A stretch of 36,858 bases of DNA from Synergistaceae bacterium UBA6101 (lineage in GTDB: Bacteria > Synergistota > Synergistia > Synergistales > Synergistaceae): the NCBI GenBank assembly GCA_002428495.1, contig DIWR01000019.1, positions 1 to 36,858 on the forward strand, written 5' to 3'. The notes below the pieces were generated by a model. That model worked only from the letters and a program-made list of their open reading frames with translations, had not been told where the DNA came from and ran no database searches. Both the position numbers and the translations under genes were made by a program. Shown here piece by piece: positions 32,699-36,858 of this stretch (position 1 is its first letter; every line of letters begins with the position of its first letter).

Positions 32699-33031
32699 CT
32701 ATCTGCCAATTCTTTCCAAAAGTTCTTTTGCATTCTCATGTGAGTCATCAATTTCCAAGGTCTTCAATAAAGCCTGTTTAGCATCTGTTGTTGATCCTGC
32801 CCCTGACAGGGCCAGTCCGAGATAAAACCAGTAATCCGGATCGTTTTTCAGTTCTCCGCCAAGATCTTCAAGTTGTTTTACAGCACTTCTGTAATCCTTT
32901 TCGGCAATACATTTCTTACCTTTTGCAAATCTGTTTTGGGCAATTTTGGTTTTAATTTTGCCCCAACCATATATAAATACTGCCATTATGAATAAACACA
33001 GCAGGAGGTCTATCCCCTCTGAAATACTCAT
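32699..33031 (-). CDS. Small membrane-anchored TPR-like protein
   Basis: The 110-residue protein has an N-terminal hydrophobic helix (LLLCLFIMAVFIYGWG, about residues 9-25) and two TPR-like helix pairs (RFAKGKKCIAEKDYRSAV; YWFYLGLALSGAGSTTDA). The start is the ATG at 33031 with AGGGGG 8 nt upstream. It is 18 nt from the EamA-family gene. It may be a scaffold for the membrane proteins encoded beside it, but no function can be assigned. Confidence 0.65.
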   Translation of the reverse strand: MSISEGIDLLLCLFIMAVFIYGWGKIKTKIAQNRFAKGKKCIAEKDYRSAVKQLEDLGGELKNDPDYWFYLGLALSGAGSTTDAKQALLKTLEIDDSHENAKELLERIGR

Positions 33032-33049
33032 TAAATCATCCCCCTGTTT

Positions 33050-33099
33050 CAACAAGGGTCCGGCTCATAAACCCTGCTGCCGGACCCCGTTGTTTTTTT
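33050..33099 (+). terminator. Terminator-like hairpin with T run on the + strand
   Basis: GGGTCCGGC (33056-33064) and GCCGGACCC (33079-33087) form a 9-bp stem followed by CGTTG and TTTTTTT. The flanking genes are on the opposite strand, where the same stem is preceded by an A run and lacks a strong T tail. It could stop antisense transcripts, or attenuate the operon between the symporter and TPR genes. Confidence 0.55.
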
Positions 33100-33116
33100 A
33101 TTTAACTAACAATCCT

Positions 33117-34550
33117 CTATGCAACTTTTTCTTCCATGTTAAATTCTTTTATTACTTCGGCCTCGCCTTCGCGCAGCGCATTTGCAGGGATATCAGCATG
33201 CCAGCCATTCAGCATTCTGGTAAGAACTATGCAGGCTACCGCAGATCCGGTAAGGATAAGCGCAGGTGTAAGTATGATCCCGTTGGCTACAAGGCTTGGT
33301 ACAATTGTAATGATCGCTATCTCGAAGAATGAAATAAACACATAAGCAAGTCCATAATCCTCAAGGGTCTTAGTCTTGAAATCAGGGTCAACGACTCTGA
33401 GCAAAGTAACTCCCATTGCCACAACTCCGGTATTCCATCCATAAACAAAGATACTGCGCTCAAACCAGAAGTTGTGGAATACTCTGCGTCCCAGGAAAAG
33501 AGCGAAAGATACGCAAAGGAACACACCAAATGCGAAAAGCAGCAACATCGGCATCGCATACTTGACAACAACAGAGATTTGGATACTTGCAACACCAAAT
33601 GCAACAAGATAATCGGTGACCCATGATCCTATCCTGTTCATCACATGTTTGTCGACATAATGGCCCAAATGCATTCCGTCAAGTATTTTTTGGATCAGAA
33701 CGCCAGCAAGCATAGAAAGGCACATCATTGGTATCTCGTATTTCCCCGGCATCAGTGTTTTTGTCAGAGTATAAACATAATAACCAATTGCAAAAGCTGC
33801 CATTGTCAATGCAAAGTGCCAGGTAAACGGATCAAGAGCTATCGGGTTGACAGTCTCTTTACCCATTGAAACTCTTTCTTTCGCAGGAACAAACCCTGTA
33901 AGCATACTTTCAGGAAGGCTTGCAACGTCTTTTACAAGTCTCGTCCAGCCTCTGCGTGTTGCGATGTTGATCAAGATCATTCCACCAATAACTCCGGAGA
34001 GAAGTCCTACTGTGGCTGATGTATAACCAACAGTCAAAGCCTCTTCCCATCCGTAATTCTGGAATGTTTTGCCTATAGCTGTAGCGTAACCGTGACCACC
34101 GACAAAGCCTGCCGGAAGCATAAGTGCAAAACCTTTATGTATCTCAGGAAAGAGCGGCGAGAGGACAAAAATACCAAATAGAAGAGCTGCACCAAACTGC
34201 CAGAACTCAGCGCCAAGATTATAAAAAAAGGTGTCTCCAATATCCTTTACCATTTTACCAAAGGGAACTTTCTTTGCATGTTCATCCTTACCAAGGAATA
34301 GTGTCGCGAAAAGTACTACAACAAGAAGATACGGATAAGATGACATATACGGAGATCCGCTTTCTCTTACAGCGAAGGGCAGGACATCAAGGAACTGCCA
34401 CCCGCAAAAAAGAGCAATGAATCCTGCGATCAGCGAAGATGGCATGTAAATATACTGCAGCAACTTGACCTTGGAACGAATAAGATGAGCAAAAAGCAGG
34501 ATGATCGACATTAATCCAAAATCCATAAGCATTTCATAAGGTCCGAACAT
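33117..34550 (-). CDS. GltS-like sodium/glutamate-type symporter
   Basis: The 477-residue inner-membrane protein resembles the ESS/GltS family but is longer than the usual 400. Many hydrophobic segments and glycine-rich signatures are visible: MPAGFVGGHGYATAIGK at the re-entrant loop position, SATVGLLSGVIGGMILIN, and FVYGWNTGVVAMGVTLLRV near 370. A two-fold repeated topology is implied. It lies 100 nt downstream of the methyltransferase gene, so it may import its substrate rather than glutamate. GGAGG precedes the ATG. Confidence 0.82.
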   Translation of the reverse strand: MFGPYEMLMDFGLMSIILLFAHLIRSKVKLLQYIYMPSSLIAGFIALFCGWQFLDVLPFAVRESGSPYMSSYPYLLVVVLFATLFLGKDEHAKKVPFGKMVKDIGDTFFYNLGAEFWQFGAALLFGIFVLSPLFPEIHKGFALMLPAGFVGGHGYATAIGKTFQNYGWEEALTVGYTSATVGLLSGVIGGMILINIATRRGWTRLVKDVASLPESMLTGFVPAKERVSMGKETVNPIALDPFTWHFALTMAAFAIGYYVYTLTKTLMPGKYEIPMMCLSMLAGVLIQKILDGMHLGHYVDKHVMNRIGSWVTDYLVAFGVASIQISVVVKYAMPMLLLFAFGVFLCVSFALFLGRRVFHNFWFERSIFVYGWNTGVVAMGVTLLRVVDPDFKTKTLEDYGLAYVFISFFEIAIITIVPSLVANGIILTPALILTGSAVACIVLTRMLNGWHADIPANALREGEAEVIKEFNMEEKVA

Positions 34551-34609
34551 TTAATTTTCCCTCCTGTTATTTTATTTCGTTATTTCTTATTGCTTTATAA
34601 ATAACTGTC

Positions 34610-34638
34610 TGCCGTAAGAAAATATTTATCTTACGGCA
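34610..34638. other. Intergenic hairpin between mttB-like and symporter genes
   Basis: TGCCGTAAGA (34610-34619) and TCTTACGGCA (34629-34638) form a perfect 10-bp stem with a 9-nt AT-rich loop, 12 nt after the methyltransferase stop. There is no T run directly after it on the - strand. It may be a partial terminator or a processing/stability element that sets a high level of the first two genes. Confidence 0.5.
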
Positions 34639-34650
34639 AACAACGATCCA

Positions 34651-36138
34651 CTATTCTCCGTACACCTTACCGGTCTCAGGGAGCATTTCTGATATCTCTC
34701 TTCTTATTTGAGAATCTACCTCCGGATCAACAGGAAGCGGTTTATGGTTCTCAAGATAGCTTATCGCCAACAGCCTAGCCTTTTCTTCAGCAGTCAGTTT
34801 GCCCTCTGCTTCCCAAACCATTCTTGGTTTACGGTCGGCAAGGACAGGATAGAAGAACTCATCTCTCATATGCGCAGTCGTATGCTCGTCTCCCAGATAA
34901 TTACCTCCGGGGCCAACTCTCTTTATACAATCAAAGGCCAACTTGTCCGGGTCAACTTCAATACCGGAGAGGACTCTTCTTGCCATGCCTGCTATGTCGT
35001 TGTCAATAACATAGGTCTGGAGAGATATCGTAAGTCCGCTTTCAAGAAGTCCTGCTGCATCATGGATGTAGTTCGCTCCGGCCATAGCTGAAAGGAGAAC
35101 ATTGACAGCAGGCTCATAGGCAGACTGTGAATCAGGGATCTTTGATTCACTGGGACCTGCGGTGTTGTAGATCGGAAGATCATAGCGCCTTGCCACCTGC
35201 GCAGCGGCGGCATTCATCATGCCCATTTCGACCGATCCGAAGCAGAATGCTCCTGTACGAAGGTCTGTTGTTGTAGGTACCACTGAGTACAGAGTGGGAT
35301 GTCCAGGGTTCAGAAGCTGAGTGGTGATTATACCGGAAAGTGCTTCGACGTTCATCTGGACCAGTGTTCCTGCAAGTGTGCCGGGGGATGTTGATCCGGC
35401 CATCGGAGCACATGGTGTTGCAAGAGGAATACCCATCAAACATGCGGTCTCCATAAGAGCAGTGTAGTCTTTGTCTAGAAGTAAGGGGCTCATTATGCAG
35501 GTGATCATTGACATGAAGGGACGTGCCTTGAAAGCATCTTTTGATCCTGCTATAAGTTCTGCCATTCTGGCGAGCTTACGTATCCCGTCAACTGTGTAAA
35601 CTCCGCCCATTACATGCTTTGATGTATTATTGATCGCGGCGTAAAAACGGTTGACGTCAACGACCGGCTTCTGAAGCTCACACGGGAAACATGTTATTAC
35701 AAAGAATTCAATGTCATCGCATGCGTCAACTACCCTTGCTGCAGCTGCCACGTCCCTGATGTTGCTTGAACGGCGTTCCCCTGTGTGTATGTCAAGGATG
35801 TTCAGTGCCGTACCGCCTGTTCCCATGTGTGTACGTGTCCCGGAAAGGATAAGGTCGTGTTTAGGGTCACGGCCACAAAGCGTGATCTCTTTAGGGGCCG
35901 TTTCTACACATTTCATAACCAGATTACGGTCTATTTTGGCGATCATATTTTTTTCGTCTACTTCTGCACCCGCTTTTTTCCAAAGGTCAAGAACGGGTTT
36001 ATAAGCTATTTTCACACCGACCTGTTCAAAAACATCCATGCTTGTATTATGGATGTGGGAAATGCCCTCTTCTGTCAAAGGTTTGTAAAAACCTCCGTTA
36101 AGCACCTTTCTCTCTTTTGCATCTCTTTTACGCGCCAT
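34651..36138 (-). CDS. MttB-family corrinoid methyltransferase, non-pyrrolysine type
   Basis: The 495-residue protein belongs to the trimethylamine methyltransferase (MttB) superfamily. Typical segments are EGISHIHNTSMDVFEQVGVKI near residue 20, GTGGTALNILDIHTGERR near 105, LATPCAPMAGSTSPGTLAG, GAFCFGSVEMGMMNAAAAQ near 275, and YNTAGPSESKIPDSQSAYE. No in-frame amber codon interrupts it, so it is of the non-Pyl group whose known members demethylate glycine betaine, proline betaine, carnitine or similar quaternary amines. The exact substrate is unknown. The corrinoid protein gene lies 16 nt upstream. Confidence 0.9.
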   Translation of the reverse strand: MARKRDAKERKVLNGGFYKPLTEEGISHIHNTSMDVFEQVGVKIAYKPVLDLWKKAGAEVDEKNMIAKIDRNLVMKCVETAPKEITLCGRDPKHDLILSGTRTHMGTGGTALNILDIHTGERRSSNIRDVAAAARVVDACDDIEFFVITCFPCELQKPVVDVNRFYAAINNTSKHVMGGVYTVDGIRKLARMAELIAGSKDAFKARPFMSMITCIMSPLLLDKDYTALMETACLMGIPLATPCAPMAGSTSPGTLAGTLVQMNVEALSGIITTQLLNPGHPTLYSVVPTTTDLRTGAFCFGSVEMGMMNAAAAQVARRYDLPIYNTAGPSESKIPDSQSAYEPAVNVLLSAMAGANYIHDAAGLLESGLTISLQTYVIDNDIAGMARRVLSGIEVDPDKLAFDCIKRVGPGGNYLGDEHTTAHMRDEFFYPVLADRKPRMVWEAEGKLTAEEKARLLAISYLENHKPLPVDPEVDSQIRREISEMLPETGKVYGE

Positions 36139-36154
36139 TTTTATACCCTCCCTG

Positions 36155-36796
36155 CTATGCCATTCCTAAAAGCTGTTTAGCTATGATGACGGCCTCGCTG
36201 GCATCGGCTGAATAATGGCCGCCTATTTTTTCTGCATACATCGGCGACGTAGGCGCTCCGCCTATCATTACCTTCATATCTTCAAGAAGGCCCTCTTCCT
36301 TCAGCATTTCAACAACGTCTTTCATGTTTGCCATAGTAGTCGTGAGCATTGCCGACATTCCAAGGATGTTCGGCTTAAGCTCCTTTACCTTTTCAATTAT
36401 CTCTTTGGCAGGTTTGTCTACTCCGATATTTATAACTTCAAATCCTGCCCCTTCAAGCATCATGCCTACAAGTTTGATACCTATATCGTGAAGGTCGCCT
36501 TCAACGGTGACTGTTACTATCCTGCCTGCTGCTTTTACTCCTGCTTCTACAAGAGCAGGTCTGATAATATCTATACCTGCCTGGAGGGCTTTTGCAGATA
36601 CCAAGACTTCCGGTACGAACATCTCACCGTCTTTGAAAAGTGCCCCTACTTCGTTCATGCCTGCAATGAGTGCATCGTTAAGGATCTCACCGACCGGTAT
36701 TTCTTTTGAAACAGCTTCATTGACCAGTGAAACGACCTGAGATGTAGCTCCGTCTATTACCGCTTCCGCGATTTGTTCAAACAATTTTTCCTTCAT
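36155..36796 (-). CDS. Corrinoid methyl-carrier protein (MtbC/MttC-like)
   Basis: The 213-residue methyl carrier is made of an N-terminal helical B12-binding-2 domain (about 1-90, with DALIAGMNEVGALFKDGEMFVPEVL) and a Rossmann-like B12-binding domain. EGDLHDIGIKLVGMMLEGAG near 100 has the DxHxxG motif whose histidine binds cobalt from below, followed by LGMSAMLTTTM and MIGGAPTS. It accepts the methyl group from the adjacent MttB-family enzyme and passes it to an acceptor methyltransferase not in this window. GAGGAGAG precedes the ATG. It is the first visible gene of the operon; an upstream gene may lie beyond the window edge. Confidence 0.93.
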   Translation of the reverse strand: MKEKLFEQIAEAVIDGATSQVVSLVNEAVSKEIPVGEILNDALIAGMNEVGALFKDGEMFVPEVLVSAKALQAGIDIIRPALVEAGVKAAGRIVTVTVEGDLHDIGIKLVGMMLEGAGFEVINIGVDKPAKEIIEKVKELKPNILGMSAMLTTTMANMKDVVEMLKEEGLLEDMKVMIGGAPTSPMYAEKIGGHYSADASEAVIIAKQLLGMA

Positions 36797-36858
36797 GGTT
36801 TATCTCTCCTCAGACCCTTAATTAACTATCCTCTATCTCCAGTACGCTTCATCAAAGA

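Noticed and set aside
34651..36138. Pyrrolysine-containing MttB
   Set aside because: The frame has no in-frame TAG, so it belongs to the non-Pyl group.

Overview
The window is 36.9 kb from an anaerobic bacterium. It carries [FeFe]-hydrogenase maturation genes, a corrinoid methyltransferase cluster of the MttB type, a MadLM-like malonate transporter, a sodium/glutamate-type symporter and several oxygen-defence proteins. This mix of amino-acid and betaine metabolism fits an amino-acid-fermenting anaerobe such as a member of the Synergistota. That assignment is an inference from gene content; no rRNA or other marker gene is present. No tRNA, rRNA, CRISPR array or complete insertion sequence was seen.

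1-8556: histidine biosynthesis. hisZ-hisG-hisB-hisA-hisIE-hisH-hisF run on the + strand with 4-7 nt overlaps or near-zero gaps. A HAD phosphatase and hisC run divergently on the - strand, and hisD converges on hisF from its own promoter. The divergent promoters share one -10 region. hisB is the short dehydratase-only form, so the HAD protein beside hisC is the best candidate for the missing histidinol-phosphate phosphatase.

8700-20700: short transcription units. They encode a NimA-like flavoprotein, a CorC/CNNM membrane protein, an S41 peptidase, a hydrogenase unit (TM1266-like regulator, orphan NitT/TauT-type binding protein, hydF), a rubredoxin-like protein, a flavin reductase, a CDF transporter, a MalY/PatB aminotransferase, MadL with an internally shortened MadM, and a hemerythrin. 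The hydrogenase unit is preceded by a 200-nt leader ending in an intrinsic terminator just before the first ribosome binding site, which looks like an attenuator or riboswitch.

20787-22132: a small two-gene island (DUF6530-like and GIY-YIG proteins) behind a strong promoter that abuts a 25-bp palindromic operator. The spacer that follows has no convincing gene.

22133-36796: a corrinoid one-carbon locus. A ProC-like reductase is on the + strand. Thirteen tightly packed - strand genes follow, in transcription order: corrinoid protein, non-pyrrolysine MttB-family methyltransferase, GltS-like symporter, small TPR protein, EamA transporter, aconitase X large and small subunits, RpiR regulator, HyuA-like ASKHA protein, RACo-like corrinoid reductive activase, CobW-like GTPase, DUF5714 protein and a stand-alone MetH-activation-domain protein. 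The most interesting hypothesis is that this locus imports and demethylates a quaternary amine such as a hydroxyproline betaine. The demethylated hydroxyproline would then be dehydrated by aconitase X and reduced by the ProC-like enzyme, while several proteins (RACo, possibly HyuA, CobW, DUF5714 and the MetH-activation protein) service the corrinoid cofactor.
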